DNA of 64,000 nt from Rhodothermales bacterium (GTDB lineage: Bacteria; Bacteroidota; Rhodothermia; Rhodothermales; Bin80). The position numbers and the translations under genes are program-made. Shown here in pieces: positions 29,929-40,461 of the stretch. Each line of letters opens with the position of its first letter. The first letter of the stretch is position 1. Location: NCBI GenBank assembly GCA_022821875.1, contig JAJECV010000111.1, forward strand, positions 1 through 64,000, given 5' to 3'. The notes beneath the pieces were generated by a model, which saw only the letters and a program-made list of their open reading frames with translations, made no database searches and was not told the origin of the DNA.

Positions 29929-31173
29929 ATGATACATGTGAATCCCCAAATCCTGATTTGGGCACGTGAAACCGCGGGATTGACACTACAGGAAGCGGCA
30001 ACTAAGATCAGTGTGGCGGAGAAGAGCCTAAAGAAAATTGAGAAGGGGGAGAAAGCCCCGTCACATCCAATGCTTCTCAAAATGGCCGACAAATACAGGC
30101 GCCCATTATTGACGTTCTATTTGGAGGATATTCCGGTTGAATCAGACTACGGTGCTGATTTCCGTGGACTGTCTGAACAAATTAAGCCCAAAGATAAGGC
30201 CCTGATTGCGGCGCTGCTGCGATACGCAAAGGCCAGTCAGGGAATGATCAGGGATGTTTTGGAATCGGAGGAAGAGTGTACCTCACTTCCGTTTGCGGGT
30301 TGGTTGAGACGAAAATGGGATCTGCCGAAAGAACCAGAAATCATGGGGGCGCAACTTCAGAACATGACACAGGGGCAGCACGAGCGTCTGGTTCAGGATG
30401 CATTAGACGGGCTGGGCATGGTGCTGGGAGATCGGTGTACCAGAGACAGGTACTACGAACAACCTGATTCACTATCTGCGTTCAGACTGCTTCGCTCCTC
30501 GTGTGAGGAGTCCGGTATATTCGTTGTTCTAAAGGGGAATACCGGGGGCGGTCACAATAAGTTATCCTCCAATTTATTTAGAGCGTTTGTGATCGCAGAT
30601 GACATTGCTCCCTTTATGGTGATCAATAAAGAAGATTACAGATCTGCGATGTCATTTTCCGTACTACACGAAATTGTCCATCTGCTGCTTGATCAAACAG
30701 GCATCAGTGATAGTGATCTCCAATCGATAAATCCAATCGAAAAATTCTGTAATCGTGTGGCGGGACAATGGCTGCTTCCCGAAGCATTGATCAGGGAAGA
30801 ACAGATCGACCGGAGAGGAGATCTCTCTGAGCTCAAGGAGGTCATATCCCGAGTGGCAAAAAAACGAAATCTCAGTCACACGATGGTGGCAACAAGGCTG
30901 CATCAGGAACGGGTGATTACGCGTGCGGTATTTCGACAGCTGGATCAGTTTTACGCAAAAGAGTGGGAGAGATCTCAGAATCGGAAGAAAGAAATACAGA
31001 AGGATAAAAAATCCGGAGGCCCCAATTTTTATCGTGTTCGGCGTAGTGAGTTAGGCAATGGACTGCTTCAGTTCGTCAAGCGGATGATACAACTGGAAAA
31101 TCTTACGGTCTCCAAGGCGGCAATCATCTTGGCCGCTAAACCCGGTCAGGTTTCTAGACTGCTGAAATCTTGA
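29929..31173 (+). CDS. HTH (XRE-type) + ImmA/IrrE family metallopeptidase
   Basis: N-term HTH 'ARETAGLTLQEAATKISVAEKSLKKIEKG'; zinc peptidase motif 'LHEIVHLLLD'. Confidence 0.88.
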   Translation: MIHVNPQILIWARETAGLTLQEAATKISVAEKSLKKIEKGEKAPSHPMLLKMADKYRRPLLTFYLEDIPVESDYGADFRGLSEQIKPKDKALIAALLRYAKASQGMIRDVLESEEECTSLPFAGWLRRKWDLPKEPEIMGAQLQNMTQGQHERLVQDALDGLGMVLGDRCTRDRYYEQPDSLSAFRLLRSSCEESGIFVVLKGNTGGGHNKLSSNLFRAFVIADDIAPFMVINKEDYRSAMSFSVLHEIVHLLLDQTGISDSDLQSINPIEKFCNRVAGQWLLPEALIREEQIDRRGDLSELKEVISRVAKKRNLSHTMVATRLHQERVITRAVFRQLDQFYAKEWERSQNRKKEIQKDKKSGGPNFYRVRRSELGNGLLQFVKRMIQLENLTVSKAAIILAAKPGQVSRLLKS

Positions 31174-31183
31174 ATGGAATGAA

Positions 31184-31744
31184 TTGATGGTTCAGTCGCT
31201 GTATCTTCTTGATTCCAGTTCTGTGATCAGTGTTCACGACAGTTACTATGGATATGATCGTGTGCCGGAATTTTGGGAATGGCTGTATTTTCAGTCCAGA
31301 AAGGGGGTTTGTAAAATACCTCCTTCCGTATATCCCGAAATTCGGCCGGAAAACAAGGAATTCAAAAAATGGATCAAAAGGAACAAGAAGAACCTGGTTC
31401 TTAGAAAAAAGGAAAGACTGGAACTCGTTCGGAAGGTGATGTCCGAGGCGTACGGGGAAAACCTCACCGAAATGGATATAAAGAAGATTGGTGCTGATCC
31501 GTTTCTTATTGCATCAGCACTTGAAGATCCAGAATGCCGTATTGTGGTTACCCATGAGATTTCTCAACCCTCAAAAGAGGGAGCGAATCGCAAGATCCCT
31601 GATATCTGTGATCAGTTGGATGTCAAGTGGATGAGCACGATTGATTTTATTAAGAAACTTAACTTCAAGACAAAGTGGAAAAGCGAGACACCGAAGGCTG
31701 AGCGGGATCGTTACTTGGAGCCGCAGGATCCTTCGCTTTTCTGA
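31184..31744 (+). CDS. DUF4411 family protein (PIN-like, putative toxin)
   Basis: YLLDSSSVISVHDSYYGYDRVPEFWEWL, KIGADPFLIASALEDPECRIVVTHE; 10-nt gap from the HTH-ImmA gene. Confidence 0.8.
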   Translation: MMVQSLYLLDSSSVISVHDSYYGYDRVPEFWEWLYFQSRKGVCKIPPSVYPEIRPENKEFKKWIKRNKKNLVLRKKERLELVRKVMSEAYGENLTEMDIKKIGADPFLIASALEDPECRIVVTHEISQPSKEGANRKIPDICDQLDVKWMSTIDFIKKLNFKTKWKSETPKAERDRYLEPQDPSLF

Positions 31745-31818
31745 TCTCTCAGCATGGCATGAAATCTCACGGGTATACCGTTCTGTCTGAAAAAAGAAAA
31801 CAGGATACCCATTCGTAC

Positions 31819-33261
31819 TCAGTCTAAAACAATCTCCCTGCGAAGGCGGGCAACCGGCATCCCCAACTGCATCCGGTACTTGGAAACCGTCCGGCGTGCA
31901 ATGTGGTAGCCCTGCTCCTTCAAACTCGCCGTGAGTTCCTGATCCGTCAGGGGGCGGGTCTTGTCCTCCTGCTCAATCATCCCCGCAATGATGGACTTGA
32001 CCTCTTTGTTGGAGACGCTGATGCCAGCGTCTGTGGCAACTCCCTCCGAGAAAAAATACTTGAGTTCATACACCCCAAAATCACACTGAACATACTTACC
32101 GCTCACCACCCGGCTGATCGTGGAAATGTCCATGTTGATCCGCGTTGCAATATCCTTGAGGATCAGCGGACGCAAATGCCCCTCCCCGTACGTGAAGAAG
32201 GCCTCCTGGAAGGAGACAATCTCCCGCATGACCGAGAGCATGGTCCTGCGGCGCTGCTGTACGGCATCAATAAACCATTTGGCCGACTCCAGTTTGGAAC
32301 GAAGGAATTGTTTGGTCTGAGCATCCGACGATTTTGCAGGATTTGACTTCTTCTCCGCAACCATCTGCTCCATCATCTGCCGGTAAGGCTTGGAAACCGA
32401 GAGGGTTGGAAAATTCCCCGAATTGAGCTGAATCACAAAGGTCTGGTCTGCTTTGCGAATCAGAAAATCAGGGATCACATAGTTTTCCTGAGGCGTGATT
32501 GCCCCCTCACCCGGCTTCGGATTGCAGGACTGGATCAGGTCTATCGAAGATTTGAGGCTGGCATCGTCAATGTTCAGGCGTTCTTTGATTCGTCCATATT
32601 GTCTTCGGGAAAAAGCCGGGAACAGTTTGGTGATCATCTGGATCGCCACCGTACGCCCAGGGGTATCCTCGGACATCAGTTCCAGTTGGATCAGCAGACA
32701 TTCCTGCACATTGCGTGCTGCAATGCCAGGCGGGTCAAGCCGCTGAATATAACGCAATACATTCAGAACATCCTCTTCCGAGAGTTCCTCCCGATAATTG
32801 AAGGTGATGTCATCCACGATAGAGGCAAGTTCCCGCCTCAGATAGCCGTCCTCGTCAATGGATCCGATGATTTGTTCGGCAATCAGAGTGTCCCGCCGGC
32901 TGAGTCTCAAAAATCCTTTCTGGCTGCGCAGGTAATCCGTCATGGATTCTGCCGCCGTGATCGGCATCTCCCGGTCTTCCTGATGATCGTCTACGCGTGC
33001 CTTGTAGCCATACAGGTCATCTACATCCGGGAGCAGGTCTTCCAGATCAAATTCTTCATCGTTGCTGTTTTCCAGCGGCTCTTCTTCCGATCCCGATATG
33101 GGTTCATCCAGGGGCCCATCCTCCAGAAGAGGATTCATCTCAAGTTCCTGCTGAATGCGCTGCTCTAAAGCAAGGGTTGGTAACTGCAATAACTTGATAT
33201 ACTGGATCTGCTGAGGAGACAGCTTCTGCTGCAGCCTTAATTCCTGACTCAGATTCAGCAT
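31819..33261 (-). CDS. rpoN: RNA polymerase sigma-54 factor
   Basis: LRLQQKLSPQQIQYIKLLQLPTLALEQRIQQELEMNPLLE; RpoN box 'ARRTVSKYRMQLGMPVARLRR'; start at MLNLSQ preferred over ORF start 33294. Confidence 0.95.
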   Translation of the reverse strand: MLNLSQELRLQQKLSPQQIQYIKLLQLPTLALEQRIQQELEMNPLLEDGPLDEPISGSEEEPLENSNDEEFDLEDLLPDVDDLYGYKARVDDHQEDREMPITAAESMTDYLRSQKGFLRLSRRDTLIAEQIIGSIDEDGYLRRELASIVDDITFNYREELSEEDVLNVLRYIQRLDPPGIAARNVQECLLIQLELMSEDTPGRTVAIQMITKLFPAFSRRQYGRIKERLNIDDASLKSSIDLIQSCNPKPGEGAITPQENYVIPDFLIRKADQTFVIQLNSGNFPTLSVSKPYRQMMEQMVAEKKSNPAKSSDAQTKQFLRSKLESAKWFIDAVQQRRRTMLSVMREIVSFQEAFFTYGEGHLRPLILKDIATRINMDISTISRVVSGKYVQCDFGVYELKYFFSEGVATDAGISVSNKEVKSIIAGMIEQEDKTRPLTDQELTASLKEQGYHIARRTVSKYRMQLGMPVARLRREIVLD

Positions 33262-33390
33262 GGTTTGAAGATCTATCCTTATGTTTAGTCGCAATCTGCA
33301 CTTGAAACGTAGCAGGTGGCTAAGGGGTTTGCAGTGTACAGAGGATATTCTGATAATTTATGCAATACACAATTTGCCGTCGATATACCG

Positions 33391-34947
33391 ATGACTGAGC
33401 GTACAGGAACGGTTGCACCTAAAATGCGTGATGAGGACTTTGAGAAGCGACTGCGTCCGCAGAAACTGAAAGATTTTATCGGGCAGGATAAAATCAAAGG
33501 GAACCTGAGTATCTTCATGCGGGCGGCGCTAGAGCGCGGAGAGGCACTGGATCATGTTCTCTTGTCCGGCCCGCCGGGGCTGGGCAAGTGTGTGACCGCA
33601 GACACATCCATCGAGACCCCCGGGGGCAGAGTGCCGATGGGATGCCTGATTCCAGAGGACCTGCAACCCGGTGAAACCAGAACCCATGCGGTGACTGTGA
33701 TCGGGGCAGGGGGCGCTGAGCGTACCTCGCATGTGTACGCGAGCGGGCGCGGGCCGACGATCCGCCTCTCTACGAATTGCGGACAATCCATTGAAGGCAC
33801 GCCAGGACATCCGCTACTGGCAGAAAAGCAGGGTACACTGGCCTGGCGTCCCCTCGCTGCCATACAGGTCGGGGATGGAGTTTTAGTGTGCCCGGAACGT
33901 CAATCTGCGGATTCAGCGGGCCTCGGTCTCACCGGCAGAGATCTGACTGCCCTGGAAGGTTTTCATGCTCAAAAACCCAAAGCGACAGGGGAATTTGAGT
34001 GGGCGGTGGTCACAGGCAGGGTACACTCCGAGGCAGAAACCTTTGATTTTGTTGTCCCAGGTTCGCACTCATTTATCGGAAACGGATTCTGCAATCATAA
34101 CACCACCCTAGGGCACATTATTGCGGAAGAAATGGGGGCTACCATCACCACCACATCCGGCCCCGTCATGGATAAGCCGGCAGATCTGGCAGGGATCCTG
34201 ACCAAACTCCAGGAAGGCGATGTTCTGTTCATTGATGAAATGCACCGGCTCTCCCCGCTAGTCGAAGAGTATCTCTATTCGGCGATGGAAGATTACTATA
34301 TCGATATTGTGATTGACAGCGGACCAAATGCACGAAGCGTAAAGATTCCACTCCCCAGGTTTACGATGGTCGGGGCAACCACCCGAAAAGGGTTGTTGAC
34401 CGCCCCCCTGCGCAGCCGGTTCGGGATTGATTTTCGATATGACTACTACAGCGCCGAACTGCTTCAAGCCATTCTGATCCGTTCTGCGAACATTCTTGAC
34501 GTTTCCATTGAACGAGAGGGGGCATGGGAAATCGCCCGCCGCAGTCGGGGGACCCCGCGCATCGCAAATCGCCTCCTGCGTCGTGCAAGGGACTTTGCAC
34601 AGGTGGAGGGAGATGGTTGTATAAGTCTCAAAACCGCAGACCGGGCACTGACGGCTCTGGATGTGGACACCGAAGGACTAGACGATATGGATACGCGTAT
34701 TCTTCTGAGCCTGATTGATAAATTTGACGGGGGACCTGCCGGACTCTCCACTTTGGCGGTCTCGGTGGGCGAAGAAGCAGGAACGATTGAAGAAGTGTAC
34801 GAACCCTACCTGATTCAGGAAGGGTACATGCAGCGCACCTCCCGGGGACGGATCGCAACGAAACGGGCCTATACGCACTTCAAGCGAAAAATTCCCGGTG
34901 CAATGCCGACGCTCTTTGATGAGCAAAACGAGAAACCCTCCCAATGA
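33391..34947 (+). CDS. ruvB: Holliday junction helicase RuvB, interrupted in frame by an intein
   Basis: [26 protein letters not shown]...[10 protein letters not shown][intein][12 protein letters not shown]...[19 protein letters not shown]; start MTERTGTV preferred over 33316. Confidence 0.95.
   Translation: MTERTGTVAPKMRDEDFEKRLRPQKLKDFIGQDKIKGNLSIFMRAALERGEALDHVLLSGPPGLGKCVTADTSIETPGGRVPMGCLIPEDLQPGETRTHAVTVIGAGGAERTSHVYASGRGPTIRLSTNCGQSIEGTPGHPLLAEKQGTLAWRPLAAIQVGDGVLVCPERQSADSAGLGLTGRDLTALEGFHAQKPKATGEFEWAVVTGRVHSEAETFDFVVPGSHSFIGNGFCNHNTTLGHIIAEEMGATITTTSGPVMDKPADLAGILTKLQEGDVLFIDEMHRLSPLVEEYLYSAMEDYYIDIVIDSGPNARSVKIPLPRFTMVGATTRKGLLTAPLRSRFGIDFRYDYYSAELLQAILIRSANILDVSIEREGAWEIARRSRGTPRIANRLLRRARDFAQVEGDGCISLKTADRALTALDVDTEGLDDMDTRILLSLIDKFDGGPAGLSTLAVSVGEEAGTIEEVYEPYLIQEGYMQRTSRGRIATKRAYTHFKRKIPGAMPTLFDEQNEKPSQ
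33589..34101 (+). other. Mini-intein (171 aa) in RuvB Walker A motif
   Basis: Starts [11 protein letters not shown] (block A), EGTPGHPLL (block B), ends [20 protein letters not shown] (blocks F/G), +1 Thr; no LAGLIDADG-type endonuclease region. Confidence 0.93.
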
Positions 34948-35144
34948 ATTCACTCGCCATTCCCCCCTTTCTGCGGATTCGTGCCTGTGCCGCGTGGCAG
35001 TGCCGGAAACATGCCACCGTCGTAGACAGGCTTATGCCAGCTGCCGGTCCGGGCATCGCCGCAGAGACAAGCGTATCAGGATGTGCACCATACAACTGGG
35101 TGCACGCAAATTCATATACCCCGAATTCCCGGTCCTAACGGTTC

Positions 35145-38108
35145 ATGCAAAATACCGATCTGGCGCTGACAGATTTTTTGCGCGCACTCAAAAGAGAGAG
35201 TCAGGGAGAGGTCAGGACGGACGAATACAGTCGTGTCCTCTACAGTACGGATGCCAGTATTTACAGCGTGATGCCGCATGGTGTCTTTTTCCCAGCCTCA
35301 AGAGATGATGTGCACGCAGTGGTGACGCTTGCGGCGAAGTTTGGTGTCCCGATTCTTCCTCGGACCGGGGGCAGCAGCCTGGCCGGGCAGGCGGTCGCTG
35401 AGGCAGTCGTGATAGATTTTACGCGCCACTTGAACCGGATCCTGGAGGTGAACGAGGCCGAAGGATGGGTGCGGGCCGAACCAGGGCTTGTACTGGACGA
35501 ACTGAATCACAGGATTGCACACACCGGCCTGCAGTTCGGACCGGATCCGGCCAGCAGCAACCGTGCTGCTTTGGGGGGGATTGTCAGTAATAATTCCACC
35601 GGAAGCCACTCGATCTGTTATGGCATGACCGCCGACCACGTTTTGGGGATGAAGGTCGTACTCAGTGATGGCTCGCAGGCAGTCTTTGGCCCGTTAGAGG
35701 AAGATGAACTCCAAAAAAGGGCGGAAAGAAGCGGGGCGGAAGGGGAACTCTATCGGGGAATCATGGAGTTGACCCGGTCGCCGGAACACCGCAAAACGAT
35801 TACGGAGGGAACGCCCCGCCACTGGCGGCGCTGCGGGGGATACAATCTTGACCGGTTGGTTGGAAGTGGACCGTCCTTCAGGATGCCTCAGGACGAGCGG
35901 TTTAATCTGGCCAAGCTGGTATGCGGTGCGGAGGGCACTCTGGCCGTAATTCAGGATGTAACACTGAACCTAGTCCCCATTCCGGAGGCTCGGGGTCTGG
36001 CGATCGTCCATTGCAGGTCCACCGCGGAGGCGCTCCGGCAAATTCCCGCCATCCTGGAGGCAAACCCCAGCGCAATTGAACTGCTGGATAATCTGGGATT
36101 ACGCTTGTGCAAGGATGTCCCCGAATATGCACGGCTCCTTCCAACCTTCATTGAGGGGGATCCCGACTGTATTCTGATTACGGAGTTCTATGGGAGTGGA
36201 GAGAGTGAACTCCGGTCCAAAATTGAATACCTGTGCACGGTGCTTGCCAGAGATGGATATCGGGATTGTGTCCTGCCGGTGCTGGAACCTGGACGGCAGC
36301 AGAATGTGTGGGCCGTTCGGAAAGCAGGCCTGGGGCTGTTGATGAGTATCAAAGGGGATCATAAGCCCATCCCGTTTATTGAGGATGCAGCAGTTCCCAC
36401 CGAGCATCTGGCGGCGTATGTGGGGAAGATCGGCGAGTTCTGTGAAGCACGCAATACCCGGGTCGCCTACTATGCACATGCGAGTGCAGGCTGTGTCCAT
36501 ATCCGTCCACTGCTGAATACAAAAGATGCATCGGAAATTGCCAAGATCCCCGAAATCCTCCACTTTGCAGTTGAGTTATTACAGGGGTATGGAGGTGCGC
36601 TTTCCAGTGAACACGGAGACGGGCGGGCACGGAGCTGGATGAATGAGCGATTCTTTGGACCAGACCTGTATCAATTGTACCAGAGGGTTAAGTCGCTGTG
36701 GGACCCCGAGGGAATCCTGAATCCGGGCGTGGTGGTGGATGCATGTGCCGGGACAGAAAATTTGCGTTACGGGTCCGACTACGAGGTGGTTCCTCTGGAA
36801 CTGAATCTTGATTTCAGCGCGGAACACGGGTTTGATCGTGCGGTGGAGATGTGCAACGGGGCGGGCATCTGCCGGAAGCAGATCTCCGGTGTGATGTGTC
36901 CGAGTTTCATGGCAACGCAGGAGGAGGAGCATACCACCCGGGGCCGCGCCAATGCTCTGCGGGCGGCCCTATCCGGCGTATTGCCCCGGGAAGAACTGAC
37001 CAGTAAGCGGATGTATGAGGTGATGGATCTGTGTGTTGAATGCAAGGCATGCAAGTCCGAGTGCCCGTCATCGGTGGACATGGCGAAGATTAAATTTGAG
37101 TTTCTGGCACAGTATCATAAGCGGCATGGCATTCCGCTGCGCACACGCATGTTTGCGGATATTGCCAAAGTCAGCCGCCTGGCCAGCGGGTTCCTTGCGC
37201 CTGTGTTCAACGGGGTACTAGGGAGTTCTCCCGTACGTTTTGTCCTGGATCGTGCATTGGGGATCTCCATGCAGCGCAAGATGCCAACCTTTGCGCGGCA
37301 GCCCTTCACGGCATGGTTCAAGAAGCATGCATCTGACGGGCGGCCGAGGCCGCAGGTGGTATTGTTTCATGACACCTTCAATACCTTTAACGATCCGCAT
37401 GTCGCGATTGCCGCCGTTGAGGTGCTGGAAGCTGCCGGCTTTGAGGTGCTTCTGCCGGGGCACCGCTGCTGCGGGCGGCCATTGATTTCGAAGGGGATGG
37501 TCCGGAAGGCGCGTGCGGCTGCAAAGGATACGGTTGCCCGGCTGCTTCCGTACGCAGAGCGGGGGCTGCCCATTATTGGTCTGGAACCAAGTTGTCTGCT
37601 GTCGATGCGTGACGAGTATCTCTACCTGCTGCCAGAGAGTGAGGACGCACAGTTGGTTGCCCGGCAAGCGGTACTGTTTGAAGAATTTATTGCCCGCCTT
37701 GCGGAGGAAGGGCAGTTACCGATGACCTTTACAAGCGCAGCCAAAGAGGTGTTGCTCCATGGGCACTGCCATCAGCGTGCGCTTGTGGGAACGGAGCCGA
37801 CACGGAAGATTCTGGCGTTACCTGAAAATTACCATGTACGTGAGGTGGACTCCAGTTGCTGTGGCATGGCAGGTGCATTTGGCTACGAGAAAGAACACTA
37901 CGCAATCTCCAGAAAGATGGCGGAGCGCCGCCTTGTTCCCGAGATGCGCAGTGCCGGCAGAGATGCGTTGATTGTTGCGCCCGGGACCAGCTGCCGCCAC
38001 CAGTTGCAGCACTACGACATTGAGCGTGTGCTGCATCCGGCGGAGGTGCTTCGGGATGCCATGATCCCGCCAGTGGATAAGTCCACTGAAAATTCCTATT
38101 CGTCCTGA
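35145..38108 (+). CDS. FAD-binding and (4Fe-4S)-binding oxidoreductase (D-lactate/glycolate dehydrogenase type, YdiJ-like)
   Basis: FAD domain 'LPRTGGSSLAGQAV', Fe-S 'CVECKACKSECP', CCG motifs 'GHRCCGRPLISKG' and 'SSCCGMAGAFGYEKEHY'. Confidence 0.9.
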   Translation: MQNTDLALTDFLRALKRESQGEVRTDEYSRVLYSTDASIYSVMPHGVFFPASRDDVHAVVTLAAKFGVPILPRTGGSSLAGQAVAEAVVIDFTRHLNRILEVNEAEGWVRAEPGLVLDELNHRIAHTGLQFGPDPASSNRAALGGIVSNNSTGSHSICYGMTADHVLGMKVVLSDGSQAVFGPLEEDELQKRAERSGAEGELYRGIMELTRSPEHRKTITEGTPRHWRRCGGYNLDRLVGSGPSFRMPQDERFNLAKLVCGAEGTLAVIQDVTLNLVPIPEARGLAIVHCRSTAEALRQIPAILEANPSAIELLDNLGLRLCKDVPEYARLLPTFIEGDPDCILITEFYGSGESELRSKIEYLCTVLARDGYRDCVLPVLEPGRQQNVWAVRKAGLGLLMSIKGDHKPIPFIEDAAVPTEHLAAYVGKIGEFCEARNTRVAYYAHASAGCVHIRPLLNTKDASEIAKIPEILHFAVELLQGYGGALSSEHGDGRARSWMNERFFGPDLYQLYQRVKSLWDPEGILNPGVVVDACAGTENLRYGSDYEVVPLELNLDFSAEHGFDRAVEMCNGAGICRKQISGVMCPSFMATQEEEHTTRGRANALRAALSGVLPREELTSKRMYEVMDLCVECKACKSECPSSVDMAKIKFEFLAQYHKRHGIPLRTRMFADIAKVSRLASGFLAPVFNGVLGSSPVRFVLDRALGISMQRKMPTFARQPFTAWFKKHASDGRPRPQVVLFHDTFNTFNDPHVAIAAVEVLEAAGFEVLLPGHRCCGRPLISKGMVRKARAAAKDTVARLLPYAERGLPIIGLEPSCLLSMRDEYLYLLPESEDAQLVARQAVLFEEFIARLAEEGQLPMTFTSAAKEVLLHGHCHQRALVGTEPTRKILALPENYHVREVDSSCCGMAGAFGYEKEHYAISRKMAERRLVPEMRSAGRDALIVAPGTSCRHQLQHYDIERVLHPAEVLRDAMIPPVDKSTENSYSS

Positions 38109-39553
38109 CTGCCGAGTTTTTCTGCCCGATAGCCACCGGCCCGGAGATCCCGTATCAGGAGAAGCCCAAATACTGCGATCAGGATAAACCCATAGGGAGC
38201 GAGTGTGCGGAACGAGCGTCGCCCGCCTGCATTGTCTGCGGGGTTCAATTCTGCCTGCGCCCGCTCTACGACCTCCAGTTCAACCCCGGACCCGCCGATG
38301 GCCCGAAGCGCCTGCATGGTGCTTCCACGGGGCAGATTCCCCTCCGGATCACGCTGGTTCAGCACCTCCTGTACGGTCGCATTGACCGCCATAATATCTT
38401 CGGCCTGACTGCCGGCAGTTTCGGCCACTCCCGGGAACTGGAGATTCACATCTTCAAATATTTCGACAACCACCGCATTGTCCAGGGTGTCGTGGCCGCG
38501 ATCATCGGCGACCCCTCCTAACCAGGGGGTGACAAAGAAGGAAGCCAGCATGCCAACGGCCCCCATCACGCCAAGCCCCAGGGCTCCGCTCTTGGGATTT
38601 CGTTCCGACACATAGCCCAGCATGGTGGGCCAGAAATAAGCAATCCCGGTGGCCCAGATCGCCGCTGTCAGAAATGCCATCAAGGTGGACTCTGCCATAC
38701 TGAACAGATAGAGCCCCAGTGTGGCGAGGACTGCACCCCCAAACAGGATCCCGGTTGGTGTAAGAACCCGGACGACCGGCCCTGCAAGGAGGCGGAGCGT
38801 CCCCATGATCCCAAATACGAAGCCAAAGACGAGGAGTCCATTGATCCCGCCTGCCTGGAGTACCGGGGGAACCCAGCTTGACGGCGGCAGCTCCATTGAG
38901 GCCGTAAGCAGCATCATCGGTAACATGATGAGCATGATGGGAGCAAAGAGGGCCTTGAATGACTCCCCTACCGAGACTCCTGCCTGAACCCCTTCCGTCT
39001 GCGGGAAAGGGGCAGTAAACATCATCAGACCATATCCCAATGCAGGAACCAGGATCAGCAGCGGCTGTGCACGCCAGCCACCTCCAAGATTTGCAAAGAC
39101 CAGGGTCAGAAGGATGGCCGCGATCAGATTCCCGTAGGGGAACCACATGTGAAAGTGGTTCAGCTTGGAGGTTTTATTATCCGGGTAGAGCGCGGCGACC
39201 AACGGGTTACATCCGGCTTCAACGAGACCTGCACCAAGTCCGGCACACAGCGAACCCGCGACAGCAGGTACATAGCCCTGTGCCGTCATGATCAGAACAG
39301 CTCCTGCTACATGCGTTACAAATGCACCCCGCACGATCCATCGCATTCCGATGATATCGCAGAGCGGAGAAAAAATGGCCTGACTGATGGTAAACCCGAT
39401 AAAGAATACCCCGGTGAATACCCCGAGTTGTGCGTTGGTGAGAACAAATTCTGATTTGACCGAGAAGGCGATGCCGGAGATGACGGTGAAGGCAAATGCT
39501 GTCGTCAGCAGGGCAAGACAGCTGCCATAAAAGAGACGATTACGACTAATCAT
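38096..39553 (-). CDS. MFS transporter (sugar/nucleoside-type)
   Basis: About 12 hydrophobic segments; LGVFTGVFFIGFTISQAIFSPLCDIIGMRWIVRGA. Confidence 0.85.
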   Translation of the reverse strand: MISRNRLFYGSCLALLTTAFAFTVISGIAFSVKSEFVLTNAQLGVFTGVFFIGFTISQAIFSPLCDIIGMRWIVRGAFVTHVAGAVLIMTAQGYVPAVAGSLCAGLGAGLVEAGCNPLVAALYPDNKTSKLNHFHMWFPYGNLIAAILLTLVFANLGGGWRAQPLLILVPALGYGLMMFTAPFPQTEGVQAGVSVGESFKALFAPIMLIMLPMMLLTASMELPPSSWVPPVLQAGGINGLLVFGFVFGIMGTLRLLAGPVVRVLTPTGILFGGAVLATLGLYLFSMAESTLMAFLTAAIWATGIAYFWPTMLGYVSERNPKSGALGLGVMGAVGMLASFFVTPWLGGVADDRGHDTLDNAVVVEIFEDVNLQFPGVAETAGSQAEDIMAVNATVQEVLNQRDPEGNLPRGSTMQALRAIGGSGVELEVVERAQAELNPADNAGGRRSFRTLAPYGFILIAVFGLLLIRDLRAGGYRAEKLGSQDE

Positions 39554-40259
39554 GTGACTGGAGTCAATTAAGAGTTGGATTCCGATGAAGATGAAATTGT
39601 GAAGATTTGGTTAATATACACAAATCCCGGTTACATATGAGATTGTTGTTGAGGCTTTGGGGTTGGTCGTGCAGGGTGTGATGGAGTATTTGGTAGATCT
39701 TTTCAGGCAAAGTGCACTGAGTGCTTTCCCATATCTACCTCATCCCGGTCCATGCCCCCGTTTCTGCATACCCGTGTGATTGTGCGGCGTGTGCGTTCAT
39801 CAAACTCTGGAGCGGTTGGCACCGGATATCGGCGGCCCGGATGTCCTGTGCCGCCGATATCCGTATTTTCAGGAATCCGCTCCACGGCGCATCTTTTCCC
39901 AGTTGGTCACGATCTGTACATATTTTTTGCGCGGTCCCTGCTCATCGTCGCTTCCCGTCCGGTTTTTACAACTTGTGCAGTGTATTCTGTAATTGCTCCC
40001 AAAGCTGACGAATCTGATTATTCAGCGTCCCCTATACGGTTTGTGCTTCTGCGGCAGACAGGGATGTGCATCGGCTGCTGCTGTGCCTGCTCGGTGATCC
40101 GGTCTTCGTGGTTCTGATCGTTCCCACCACTTGTATGGAACCTTCGCATACGTCCCCATGCCCTTCGCGCATGTATCTTCGGGACGAATATTTTTTGACT
40201 TCGTCTTTACTTGATATGATCAACCGGGTGGGGGTAAATGGTCAAAGGGATTTGATTCC

Positions 40260-40296
40260 GTGTCTAGCGACAGCATGTGAGCATGTCCCTAGACAC
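40260..40296. repeat. Inverted repeat / hairpin in a ~0.9-kb intergenic region
   Basis: GTGTCTAGCGACAGCATGTGAGCATGTCCCTAGACAC: 8 bp + mismatch + 4 bp arms. Confidence 0.6.
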
Positions 40297-40461
40297 CGAG
40301 GGGCAATACTGTGGTGAAAGCATGTAGCCGCGTATTGGGAGAATCTCAGAGAGATGTTGGCACTGATATTGCGTGGATGGGGGCTGCTGGTAAGGGAGAC
40401 GCGGTTCCCCTTACAGAGGGGATACATGCAGTTGTTCGTAAACATGCCCGAAGTCCGGGGA

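Noticed and set aside
39703-40240. Several small ORFs between the MFS gene and dapD
   Set aside because: Overlapping in multiple frames with Cys/Arg-rich composition; treated as intergenic
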